Below the pieces are notes generated by a model. The model was not told the DNA's origin, ran no database searches, and worked only from the letters and a program-made list of their open reading frames with translations. From positions 1-30,099 of the forward strand of contig JBDRIE010000019.1 of the NCBI GenBank assembly GCA_043816165.1: a DNA stretch of 30,099 nucleotides, written 5' to 3'. Position 1 is the first letter of the stretch. Every line of letters begins with the position of its first letter. A program made the translations under genes and the position numbers. Below, one piece after another: positions 23,422 to 30,099 of the stretch. This stretch comes from JAACEU01 sp043816165. GTDB lineage: Bacteria; Patescibacteriota; Gracilibacteria; UBA1369; LOWO2-01-FULL-3.

Positions 23422-24072
23422 ATGAATGAAATTACAGCCAAAAAACTACTCAAAAAAGTCGTTGAAGATTACGACAGCATAGCCGACAGCTTTGATAAAA
23501 CACGCAAAAACCAATGGAAAGAGTTCGAAATTTTCCTTCCATACATTAAAAATGGATCAAACTTTGTAGATATTGGATGCGGAAATGGAAGATTTTTAAA
23601 GTTTATCAATAAGCATAAAAAAATAAACTACATCGGAATCGACAACTCAAATAAACTGCTAGAGAAAGCCAAAAATAAAAACCCGAAGGCGAATTTTCTC
23701 CTTGGTGACATGCTAGACATTCCATTGGACGACAACATACAAGATACAATAGGCACCATCGCAGCATTTCACCACATTCCATCAAATAAACTAAGAAAAA
23801 TTGCTATTAGTGAGTTTTCAAGAGTTCTAAAAAAAAATGGAATACTTTTACTCACTGTTTGGAATCTATACCAGAATAAGTACGAAAAATATGTTGGAAA
23901 AAATCCAAAATATGGAGATCAAGATTCCTTTATTCCATGGGGGAAATCCGGAATTGACAGATATTATTACGCTTTTAAAGTTGATGAATTAAAAAAATTA
24001 CTGGAGGAAAAATTTGAGATAATTCAGTATCATAAGGGAAATAATTTTGTATTTATATGCAAGAAAAAGTAA
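23422..24072 (+). CDS. Trm9/ALKBH8-like tRNA methyltransferase
   Basis: Class I SAM methyltransferase of 216 aa. Motif I is VDIGCGNGRFL near residues 47-57, then GIDNS. Features in common with yeast Trm9 are the N-terminal Tyr-x-x-Ile-Ala-x-x-Phe-x-x-Thr-Arg (here DYDSIADSFDKTR), IAAFHHIPS, a Val-Trp segment after motif III, FIPWG, and RYYYAF near the end. Trm9 methyl-esterifies cm5U34 to mcm5U34 in tRNA, using Elp3-derived substrate. Together with the divergent elp3 this supports the same role here, but the assignment is by motif pattern only. Eukaryotic Trm9 needs the Trm112 partner, and none is seen in the window. The 3' end overlaps tagA by 16 bp. Confidence 0.78.
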   Translation: MNEITAKKLLKKVVEDYDSIADSFDKTRKNQWKEFEIFLPYIKNGSNFVDIGCGNGRFLKFINKHKKINYIGIDNSNKLLEKAKNKNPKANFLLGDMLDIPLDDNIQDTIGTIAAFHHIPSNKLRKIAISEFSRVLKKNGILLLTVWNLYQNKYEKYVGKNPKYGDQDSFIPWGKSGIDRYYYAFKVDELKKLLEEKFEIIQYHKGNNFVFICKKK

Positions 24073-24875
24073 AGATATTAAAAGTAAAATTCGACTCTAT
24101 CACCCTAAATGAAGCCACCAAGAAAGCTTTGGATTTAGCAAATGACAAAAAACAGCACTACATAACCACTCCAAACCCCGAAATCCTCCTAGAAGCCCTA
24201 AAAAATAACAAATTCAAAAAGGTCTTGAATAAATCCGATCTCAACATACCCGATGGAATTGGAATATTGTGGGCAGCCAAATACTTACATTCAACAAGAA
24301 ACACAAATTCATTCTTCATAAAACTATTCAAGTGGCTCTACAGCCTCATAGCTATCCCCTTTTCTCCCAAATACTTCAAAACAGTACTAAAAGAAAGAGT
24401 TACAGGTGCCGATTTAGTATCAGAAATATGCAAAAAATCTGCAAACACCCAAAACAAGATATTTTTGCTGGGAGCAGCTGAAGGAATTGCCAAAGAAACT
24501 GCAGAAATTCTCAAAGAAAAATATCCGGGAGTCAAGATTATTGGAACATATGCAGGCACACCTAACCCACCAGACGAAAAACAAATAACACAAATTATCA
24601 ATAAATCCAGACCAAACATCCTATTCGTTGCATATGGAGCTCCAAACCAAGAATTGTGGATATCAAGAAACCTCAAAAAGATGCCAAGCGTAAAACTTGT
24701 GGCAGGCATAGGCGGAACCTTCGACTTCATCGCCGGCAAACTAAAAAGAGCGCCACAATGGATGCAAAAACTAGGTCTTGAATGGCTCTATCGCCTATTT
24801 CAACAACCATCGCGAATAAGAAGGATAATAAATGCCTCGGTCGTATTTCCTATAAAAGTTCTTATTTCTTCTTAG
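24057..24875 (+). CDS. WecG/TagA/CpsF-family glycosyltransferase
   Basis: GT26-family enzyme that adds an N-acetylhexosamine (ManNAc-type) to a lipid-linked sugar in wall or surface polymer synthesis. Conserved elements: TTPNPEI near residue 37, NIPDGIGI with D66, a FLLGAAEG nucleotide-binding turn, and the C-terminal membrane-targeting appendage ending in GLEWLYRL...PSRIRR. At 272 aa it is full-length. Acceptor and donor are not known. It starts 16 bp inside the Trm9-like gene, so the two are co-transcribed although they do unrelated jobs. Confidence 0.9.
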   Translation: MQEKVKILKVKFDSITLNEATKKALDLANDKKQHYITTPNPEILLEALKNNKFKKVLNKSDLNIPDGIGILWAAKYLHSTRNTNSFFIKLFKWLYSLIAIPFSPKYFKTVLKERVTGADLVSEICKKSANTQNKIFLLGAAEGIAKETAEILKEKYPGVKIIGTYAGTPNPPDEKQITQIINKSRPNILFVAYGAPNQELWISRNLKKMPSVKLVAGIGGTFDFIAGKLKRAPQWMQKLGLEWLYRLFQQPSRIRRIINASVVFPIKVLISS

Positions 24876-24882
24876 AGCTTTT
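24854..24882 (+). terminator. Possible terminator at the tagA end
   Basis: AAAAGTTCT and AGAGCTTTT can form a 9-pair stem with one wobble around an 11-nt loop, followed by a T-rich but interrupted tail. It spans the glycosyltransferase stop codon and the 3' end of the convergent gene. Weak candidate. Confidence 0.3.
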
Positions 24883-25137
24883 CTTTTCTTTCATTTTTCG
24901 CTCAATCACCGTCTCAACATACGGTTTTGCCTTTTCTATAATGTAATCAATTGCCTTTAGAGGCTGAACAATAGTAGTACGAACTCTAGTCACAACTTCC
25001 TCCACATCATCCATTACCTTTGCGACATCTCTCAAAATTATTACCCCATAAAAAATCAAAAAACACAAAAATATTACAAGAAGAATGAATCCTATCGCTA
25101 ACGACATATTTAGAATGTCTCCTGATGTTGCAAACAT
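24862..25137 (-). CDS. Small single-pass membrane protein, DUF948-like
   Basis: A 91-aa protein with one transmembrane helix at about residues 10-32, then a long amphipathic helix with conserved-looking Val/Asp spacing (DDVEEVVTRVRTT) and a Lys-rich tail. This layout resembles DUF948/YtxG-type small membrane proteins, but I cannot confirm the family. It sits downstream of gatB; a TATAAT that includes the gatB stop codon could drive it. The 3' end overlaps the convergent glycosyltransferase by 14 bp. Confidence 0.7.
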   Translation of the reverse strand: MFATSGDILNMSLAIGFILLVIFLCFLIFYGVIILRDVAKVMDDVEEVVTRVRTTIVQPLKAIDYIIEKAKPYVETVIERKMKEKKSSKKK

Positions 25138-25163
25138 TAAGAATTAAGTTAATTAACACTATT

Positions 25164-25169
25164 ATTATA
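25164..25169 (-). promoter_or_regulatory. -10 box embedded in the gatB stop
   Basis: TATAAT on the minus strand includes the gatB stop codon TAA and lies 26 nt before the ATG of the small membrane protein. No clear -35 was found. Confidence 0.35.
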
Positions 25170-26592
25170 ACATTTTTCGCATCACTTCATCAACCATCTG
25201 TGGATTCGCTTGCCCTTTCATCTCCTTCATAACCATACCAATCAAGAACCCTATCGCCTTCTCTTTGCCATTTTTGTAGTCCTCAACCGGACCCGGATTT
25301 TCCTCAACAACTTTTTTGCATGCCGCTTCAATTGCTCCAGTATCACTTACCTGTTTCAAACCTTTTTCCTCAACAATTTTCTTTGGACCCTTACCGGTTT
25401 TGTACATTTCCTCAAAAATCTCCCCTTTCGCAAGATTATTTGAAATATCCTCTGAGTTAATTAGCTTTATCAATTCTGACATCATCTCTGCCTTGACCTT
25501 CTGTTCATCTATTCCTATCAACTCTTCCTTTAAATGTTTCATTAATACAGTATTTATAAAAGAAACCGCCTTTTTTGGATCATCTGTTTCAGCAACAACT
25601 TTTTCGAAATATTGTGCAATTCTTATATCACCGGATAATATCCTCGCATCGTCCTCAATAAGCCCAAATTCATCCATATACCTCTTCTTTTTAACTCCCG
25701 GCATTTCAGGAATTTTAGATCTCAGATCATCAACCATTTTCTTATCCAAGCGTAGTGGTGGAATATCCGGTTCCGGAAAATATCTATAATCATCACTTTC
25801 TTCCTTCTCTCTCATGAAATACGTTTCTCCCTTTTCATCATTCCAACCAATCGTAGACGCATTTTTCAGCGGGTTCCCTGCTTCCCATAGATCAATTTGT
25901 CTTTGGATTTCATAGTTAATAGAACTATTTAGCGATCTAAACGAATTTAAATTTTTAATTTCTGCACGATGATAAAGTTTTTTCTCTCCTTTAGGACGAA
26001 TAGACACACTAGCATCAAACCTCATCATACCTTTCTCCATATCAGCCTCACTTGATCCTACATATCTTAATATCTTCTGAATTTCACGCGCATAAGCCTC
26101 AGCTTCATCTCCGGAATGCATATCAGGTTCAGATACTATCTCCATCAACGGCGTACCGGCCCTATTATAATCAACCAAAGAGCCGTTTCTCACATGCGTA
26201 AGCTTTCCGGCGTCATCTTCTAAATGCAACCTTGTAATACCAACTTTTACCTTCCTATCACCCATTTCAACCTCTACCTTTCCTTTTTGCGACAATGGCT
26301 CATCAAATTGAGATATCTGAAATCCTTTCGGACTATCCGGATAAAAATAGTTTTTTCTATCAAATTTACAATATTCGGGAATCTCACATCCCAATGCTAA
26401 TGCAGCAATTGTACCCTTTTTTACAGCTTCTTCATTTGTAACCGGAAGCTGTCCAGGAAAGCCCATACAAACAGGGCACGTGTTTATATTTGGTTCCTTT
26501 TCCCATGAATCATTACTACAACGACAAAACATTTTCGACTTAGTCGAAATCTGTGCATGAATTTCTAACCCGATTACTGCTTCAAATTCCAT
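25165..26592 (-). CDS. gatB: Asp/Glu-tRNA amidotransferase subunit B
   Basis: Kinase and tRNA-binding subunit of GatCAB, which turns Glu-tRNA(Gln) and/or Asp-tRNA(Asn) into the amide forms. It begins GLEIHAQISTKSKMFC, with the zinc Cys pairs CRC and CPVC. The catalytic cradle includes a Pro-Asp-Ser-Pro-Lys-Gly segment, LHLEDDAGK, DYNRAGTPL and EPD...; a C-terminal YqeY-like tail domain is intact to residue 475. Its presence suggests that this organism lacks GlnRS and/or AsnRS, though neither can be checked here. gatA and gatC are not adjacent. Its -10 box TATAAT ends 6 nt before the ATG. Confidence 0.97.
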   Translation of the reverse strand: MEFEAVIGLEIHAQISTKSKMFCRCSNDSWEKEPNINTCPVCMGFPGQLPVTNEEAVKKGTIAALALGCEIPEYCKFDRKNYFYPDSPKGFQISQFDEPLSQKGKVEVEMGDRKVKVGITRLHLEDDAGKLTHVRNGSLVDYNRAGTPLMEIVSEPDMHSGDEAEAYAREIQKILRYVGSSEADMEKGMMRFDASVSIRPKGEKKLYHRAEIKNLNSFRSLNSSINYEIQRQIDLWEAGNPLKNASTIGWNDEKGETYFMREKEESDDYRYFPEPDIPPLRLDKKMVDDLRSKIPEMPGVKKKRYMDEFGLIEDDARILSGDIRIAQYFEKVVAETDDPKKAVSFINTVLMKHLKEELIGIDEQKVKAEMMSELIKLINSEDISNNLAKGEIFEEMYKTGKGPKKIVEEKGLKQVSDTGAIEAACKKVVEENPGPVEDYKNGKEKAIGFLIGMVMKEMKGQANPQMVDEVMRKML

Positions 26593-26598
26593 AAATCA

Positions 26599-26626
26599 AT
26601 TATAGCTCAGCCCCCAAATCATTCAA
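26599..26626 (-). promoter_or_regulatory. gatB promoter, leaderless geometry
   Basis: On the minus strand TTGAAT (26626-26621), a 16-bp spacer and a perfect TATAAT (26604-26599) that contains the TAA stop of the upstream gene. Exactly 6 nt separate it from the gatB ATG, with no ribosome-binding site. Confidence 0.65.
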
Positions 26627-27019
26627 GGCTGATTTGAACTGTTTTAAAGCCCTCCTAGCCTGATCCTTGTCAATCTCCCCCAACTCATGAGCAACACGAT
26701 TACGCAGCTTGTGCGCACTCCATACTCCGTTCAAATCCGAGAACCTTGGTCCCGCCTTTTTCAATTTTTCCCCTAAACTACCTTCAAATCCATGCTTCGA
26801 CAAAGCATAATCAAGCAATTTATCCGCATCCAAAACCGCATTTTTTGGGTGCGAATTAAAAGAATCAATTATTCTTATCCAATGAGACTGAATATATTGC
26901 ATCGATTCCGATGAAAAACCTTTACGGCGTCTCATTTTTATAAACACAAAAACGACCAACAAAAGCGTTATGAGGATAAATATTGCCACTACGACTATTG
27001 GAAAACTGGAAAATTCCAT
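26600..27019 (-). CDS. Membrane-anchored HEPN-like protein
   Basis: A 139-aa protein with an N-terminal transmembrane helix (about residues 7-28) and a basic stop-transfer, followed by a helical cytoplasmic domain. Its second half has LRNRVAHELG, matching the R-x4-H motif of HEPN domains, which in many toxins and defence proteins is the ribonuclease site. Other HEPN proteins are non-catalytic, so activity is uncertain. Start and stop are coupled: its ATG overlaps the TAA of the PH-domain gene (TAATG). The pairing with a PH-domain membrane protein suggests a joint membrane function. Confidence 0.65.
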   Translation of the reverse strand: MEFSSFPIVVVAIFILITLLLVVFVFIKMRRRKGFSSESMQYIQSHWIRIIDSFNSHPKNAVLDADKLLDYALSKHGFEGSLGEKLKKAGPRFSDLNGVWSAHKLRNRVAHELGEIDKDQARRALKQFKSALNDLGAEL

Positions 27020-27615
27020 TATTTATCTTTTTTAGAAGAATCAATTTTGCCACTTTGAGCATGATAAGCAATCATATCACTCAACATGCCTTTCAACGTA
27101 TGATGATCACGTATACTACGTTCATTTACAAACTTTTCCTGATATTTCATAACTAATCTTTCAAGTTTTTTCGGTGAAGCGGCGTCCTTCAACACCACAG
27201 ATGTCTGAGCCCCTAATTTATCAATAGTAATATCCCCATAATTCAAAAATGTCTGCAATACACCCTTTATCGTATAACTCATACCTTCCATCATATGATA
27301 TTCAATTCGAGTAGCAGTAATATCAAACATTCCATCCCTCTCAACGTCCACCACTCCGGCATCTGTAAGCAGCCACGCATCATAATACCAATCAATAAAA
27401 TAATAAAATATCCCCAGCAATCCGGCTATTCCCCAAAGTGCTAAAATTGGCCACACCTGAGGGAAAAACAAATACAAAATTGCAGGAATCACTATTCCGA
27501 AAAACATTGGCTTAGCTGAATCTATCTTAAAAATAATTAGATGCCTGTGTGCGACATGCATAATTTTTTCCCCATCGTCCAGAAAGCTCGAAAATATTCT
27601 ATCTCTAAATTTCAT
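27019..27615 (-). CDS. Bacterial PH-domain membrane protein
   Basis: A 198-aa protein with two close transmembrane segments (about residues 34-72) between an N-terminal DGEKIMHVAHRH segment and a bPH2-like domain (YDAWLLTDAGVVDVER ... RIEYHMMEGMSY). The layout is like YdbS/YdbT-type proteins, whose function is not settled. The C-terminus is Lys-rich and cytoplasmic. It is the first gene of a probable unit with the HEPN-like gene. The promoter TTTACA-18-TATAAT ends 6 nt before the ATG. Confidence 0.78.
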   Translation of the reverse strand: MKFRDRIFSSFLDDGEKIMHVAHRHLIIFKIDSAKPMFFGIVIPAILYLFFPQVWPILALWGIAGLLGIFYYFIDWYYDAWLLTDAGVVDVERDGMFDITATRIEYHMMEGMSYTIKGVLQTFLNYGDITIDKLGAQTSVVLKDAASPKKLERLVMKYQEKFVNERSIRDHHTLKGMLSDMIAYHAQSGKIDSSKKDK

Positions 27616-27621
27616 AGCTAC

Positions 27622-27651
27622 ATTATATTCTCAATCACAAAACATTGTAAA
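27622..27651 (-). promoter_or_regulatory. Promoter of the PH-domain gene, leaderless geometry
   Basis: On the minus strand TTTACA (27651-27646, five of six), an 18-bp spacer and a perfect TATAAT (27627-27622). Six nt (GTAGCT) separate it from the ATG, so +1 should fall on or beside the start codon. Confidence 0.7.
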
Positions 27652-27674
27652 CATTAAGAAATAAATATAAGATA

Positions 27675-28373
27675 ATGAAAATAATTTCTACTATGAATGT
27701 TAAAGTAAAAAAAGTCCTCCTTTGGTTTCTAGACTTAGGTATAAATATAGCAATCATCTTTGGCCTGGTGCTAATAATTCAAAAATGGTTCATTGCTCCC
27801 TTCGATGTTTCCGGAGCATCTATGTGCAACACATTAAATTATATTGACGGAGAATGCGAAAATAGTTACGGAGAAAAAATTATAATTAATGAGGCAACAT
27901 ATTTGTTTACTTCCCCACAGAGAGGAGAAATTGTTGTTTTCAAAGCTGATGAAGGTGAAGATAAATATTACATAAAGAGAATAATCGGCCTTCCCGGAGA
28001 AACAGTTGAAGTCAAAAATGGAAATGTATATATAACAGAAGTTGGAAAAACAGAAAGTTACACTCTCCTTGAAGAGTATTTAAGCCCTGAAAATAAAGGG
28101 AATACAAAATCATATTTCAAAAACTTCAGTGTATTTAACGTACCGGCTGAACATTATTTCGTTCTTGGAGATAATAGACAATTATCAACCGACTCCAGAA
28201 GCTGTTTCAATAGTTATATTGCTGAATCATGCAAAAACAGTCCGGAAAAAGCATATGTTTCAGTTGATCTGATAAGAGGAAAAGCTTGGATTGTCTGGTG
28301 GCCATTTTCAAAAATCAGATTAATTGACAATCCCGACTATCAAGCAACTTCTGAATCTCTTGATGAAAAATAG
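27675..28373 (+). CDS. lepB: Signal peptidase I
   Basis: Membrane-bound protease that removes signal peptides from exported proteins. One N-terminal transmembrane segment (about residues 17-36) is followed by the catalytic Ser in SGASM (S49) and the catalytic Lys in YYIKRIIGLPGE (K101). The GDNRQLSTDSR box E is complete. The length of 232 aa is typical. ATG 27675 is taken as start; ATG 27693 is an alternative that would suit a -10 box at about 27666-27671. It is divergent from the PH-domain gene and overlaps the next convergent gene by 34 bp. The SLH protease in this window is a likely substrate. Confidence 0.95.
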   Translation: MKIISTMNVKVKKVLLWFLDLGINIAIIFGLVLIIQKWFIAPFDVSGASMCNTLNYIDGECENSYGEKIIINEATYLFTSPQRGEIVVFKADEGEDKYYIKRIIGLPGETVEVKNGNVYITEVGKTESYTLLEEYLSPENKGNTKSYFKNFSVFNVPAEHYFVLGDNRQLSTDSRSCFNSYIAESCKNSPEKAYVSVDLIRGKAWIVWWPFSKIRLIDNPDYQATSESLDEK

Positions 28374-28723
28374 AATTCCATTAAAACAGCTATAACAACC
28401 AAGAGTATTCCAGACCACCAACTAAATACCCTCATCATTTGGAATACAAGACAAAACACTGTAATAAGACCCAAAAATATTCCCTGCCTTAAAGCAATAT
28501 TTATATGTTTATAATAAATCTCATTTTTAAAAAGCCAAACTCTAAAATAAAACCCAAAAACAGTAAATGTACAACTAAGCGCAATTAGCAAAGTAATAAA
28601 AAAGAATACTAAAGCCAATCCGGCAGATTCGTATGGACTTAATTTTAAAATTATCAGTATCCATGCAAGCCAAGCCAGAACTCCTGAGAAAGCTATTATA
28701 GATATGTATCTATTATGAGTCAT
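28340..28723 (-). CDS. Multi-pass membrane protein of unknown function
   Basis: A 127-aa protein with four predicted transmembrane segments (about residues 7-27, 35-58, 77-95 and 98-117) and short charged loops. No family recognised. It starts 11 bp inside the 3' end of the uracil-DNA glycosylase gene, on the same strand, so it is probably translated from the same transcript. Its 3' end overlaps lepB by 34 bp. Confidence 0.75.
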   Translation of the reverse strand: MTHNRYISIIAFSGVLAWLAWILIILKLSPYESAGLALVFFFITLLIALSCTFTVFGFYFRVWLFKNEIYYKHINIALRQGIFLGLITVFCLVFQMMRVFSWWSGILLVVIAVLMEFYFSSRDSEVA

Positions 28724-29291
28724 TTTCTGATTTTATTTTCTTTAGAATTAATGGAATTTTCTTAAAATCTTTCATATGCACATCCTTCTGACGAGGATCA
28801 TACAATGCCGCAGCAGGATGGTAAAGAGGTAAATACACTTGCCTATCTTGCCAAATCCCGGATGCCCGTTTTGGCTGTCCATGAACTTGAGAAATCTTTA
28901 GTCCGGGCATAAATCTGCCCATAGAGTGTCTTCCCAAAGTCACAATAATTTTTGGTTTTATCATCCTTATTTGCTCTTCCAAATAACTCCAACATGTATC
29001 TATCTCTTTCTGTTCCGGATCTCGATTGTTGGGAGGTCTACATTTCACCACATTCGCTATATAAACATCTTCTCTTCTAAGACCTATACTTTCAATCATT
29101 GCAGTCAAAAACTTTCCCGCAGCCCCAACAAAAGGCCTTCCTTGCAAATCCTCATCCCTTCCAGGCCCCTCACCTATAAACATAATGTCAGCATCCTCTG
29201 CCCCTTCTCCGGGCACAGCATTAGTTCTTCCCTTGTGCAAAGGACATTTTTCGCATTTCGCGACCATTTTATGAAGATCCTTTAGGTTCAT
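28713..29291 (-). CDS. Type IV uracil-DNA glycosylase (Fe-S)
   Basis: Removes uracil from DNA as the first step of base excision repair. The four Fe-S Cys ligands are C13, C16, C84 and C100. Catalytic motif A is GEGPGRDED near residue 40 and the C-terminal motif is YHPAA. I chose ATG 29291, giving 192 aa, because family members have about a dozen residues before the first Cys; the longer frame to 29339 adds residues that do not look like the family. The start lies 23 bp inside the 3' end of the upstream membrane gene, so coupling is likely. Confidence 0.92.
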   Translation of the reverse strand: MNLKDLHKMVAKCEKCPLHKGRTNAVPGEGAEDADIMFIGEGPGRDEDLQGRPFVGAAGKFLTAMIESIGLRREDVYIANVVKCRPPNNRDPEQKEIDTCWSYLEEQIRMIKPKIIVTLGRHSMGRFMPGLKISQVHGQPKRASGIWQDRQVYLPLYHPAAALYDPRQKDVHMKDFKKIPLILKKIKSENDS

Positions 29292-30099
29292 TTTTCTTAT
29301 CAAAAACCATAAACAAAATCCAGAATCCCAATGAAACAATTACAATCGGTACTAAATGGTAAATTAGAGTTTGGGAAAGTGATCTTATCAAAAGAGCTAT
29401 TAAATCAAATTGAGCTTGAGTTTCAGTAAACTCGAGTTTTTCAGCTAAAAAATACAGAGAAATAAAAGTAACCAATGGAATAATTGATGCCAAAAATATA
29501 GCTCTAAACTCCCATTTCATAACTCTTGTAAATGGCCTAAATACCACCAGCGCAATCAAAAGCAGAACTACAGCCAAAACAACCAGACAAATAATAAATG
29601 CATTATTCAAAATTCCCATGAAATAATCAGATACATCCTCTCCAACTTGAGCATCAATCCCTGCCGTGTCAATTTCAAATTCATAAACTTCCGGAACATC
29701 AACCAATATTTGCTCTTCTAGCTCCAATTTCACTCCATCCTTAACGGTAGAAACCAAAACACCCTCAGGAATACAATTATGCTGATTTACATCGAATTCA
29801 GCTATTGATTCACATGGCTCCAAATCACCAATGACCATTTCTGCAATTGATTCTGCCAATATCGGAGCCTTCTCTTTCATCCAGTCAAACGGTATATTCA
29901 AATACAAAATTCCTTCCTCGTTAAACTTTGCTTCCTTTATTTGTTTTTCAACATTTTCAACAATAGCAACCAAATCCTCTGATGAATATACATCTCTAAG
30001 CATTTCTACAAATTGATCTCTATCCAAAGTTCCAAATTGCTCTTCCCACTCCACATCGACAGGAATTGAACTAATAAACATTTCATAAACCCCCTCCAA
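29269..30099 (-). CDS. Membrane protein, 5' end cut by the window
   Basis: The frame runs off the right edge, so at least 276 residues are seen and the true start is unknown. A large acidic, probably extracytoplasmic domain (about residues 1-165) precedes three to four transmembrane segments (about 167-188, 200-218 and 241-266) and a short basic tail. The many Glu/Asp and Val/Ile repeats give no family match I recognise. It is upstream of the uracil-DNA glycosylase on the same strand and overlaps it by 23 bp. Confidence 0.7.
   Translation of the reverse strand: MEGVYEMFISSIPVDVEWEEQFGTLDRDQFVEMLRDVYSSEDLVAIVENVEKQIKEAKFNEEGILYLNIPFDWMKEKAPILAESIAEMVIGDLEPCESIAEFDVNQHNCIPEGVLVSTVKDGVKLELEEQILVDVPEVYEFEIDTAGIDAQVGEDVSDYFMGILNNAFIICLVVLAVVLLLIALVVFRPFTRVMKWEFRAIFLASIIPLVTFISLYFLAEKLEFTETQAQFDLIALLIRSLSQTLIYHLVPIVIVSLGFWILFMVFDKKNEPKGSS

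Noticed and set aside
1..30099. CRISPR arrays, transposases or prophage genes
   Set aside because: No regularly spaced repeats, transposase motifs or phage structural genes were seen on either strand.

Overview
The window is a compact, AT-rich bacterial chromosome segment with 36 protein-coding genes that I can support (one cut by the right edge, one weak), one tRNA gene and almost no spare DNA. The informational genes are bacterial: der, obg, pth, rplU, rluD, tyrS, recG, uvrC, gatB and signal peptidase I. Several traits point to a small-genome lineage, most likely Patescibacteria/CPR and perhaps near Peregrinibacteria: many start/stop overlaps, five convergent gene pairs whose 3' ends overlap, an S-layer-homology protease, TrmB-type regulators and a full-length Elp3. 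The lineage call is inference. TGA is a normal stop here (obg, pth, pabB), so this is not the UGA=Gly code of Gracilibacteria/Absconditabacteria.

Layout. 1-7.1 kb: der, a nucleotidyltransferase-fold protein, uvrC with a GNAT domain inserted in its nuclease domain, a secreted trypsin-like protease with SLH repeats, thiI and a small acidic protein. 7.15-11.1 kb: a tightly overlapping folate operon, folP, PTPS (in the place of folB), folK, pabA, pabB, pabC. 11.1-12.4 kb: dedA, a membrane-anchored FAM173-like methyltransferase and tRNA-Leu(CAA) on the minus strand. 12.5-15.6 kb: obg, pth and rplU, meeting rluD head-on. 15.6-17.1 kb: two TrmB-like regulators, each with an inverted repeat over its own -10 box. 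17.2-20.5 kb: tyrS and recG. 20.5-21.1 kb: a gene-poor stretch with one weak ORF. 21.1-24.9 kb: a Cys-cluster protein, elp3, a divergent Trm9-like methyltransferase and a TagA/WecG glycosyltransferase. 24.9-30.1 kb: a small membrane protein, gatB, a membrane-anchored HEPN-like protein, a PH-domain protein, lepB, two membrane proteins of unknown function and a type IV uracil-DNA glycosylase.

How the genes fit together. The folate block can turn dihydroneopterin triphosphate and chorismate into dihydropteroate without a FolB aldolase. tRNA biology is heavily represented (ThiI, Elp3, Trm9-like, TyrRS, GatB, Pth, tRNA-Leu). Elp3 and the Trm9-like enzyme share a symmetric divergent promoter, which suggests a bacterial cm5U to mcm5U wobble-uridine pathway. 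Many promoters have a -10 hexamer that ends only 6-9 nt before the start codon with no Shine-Dalgarno between, so leaderless mRNAs look common. The three observations I would follow first are the UvrC-GNAT fusion, the Elp3/Trm9 pair with its symmetric promoter, and the leaderless promoter pattern.
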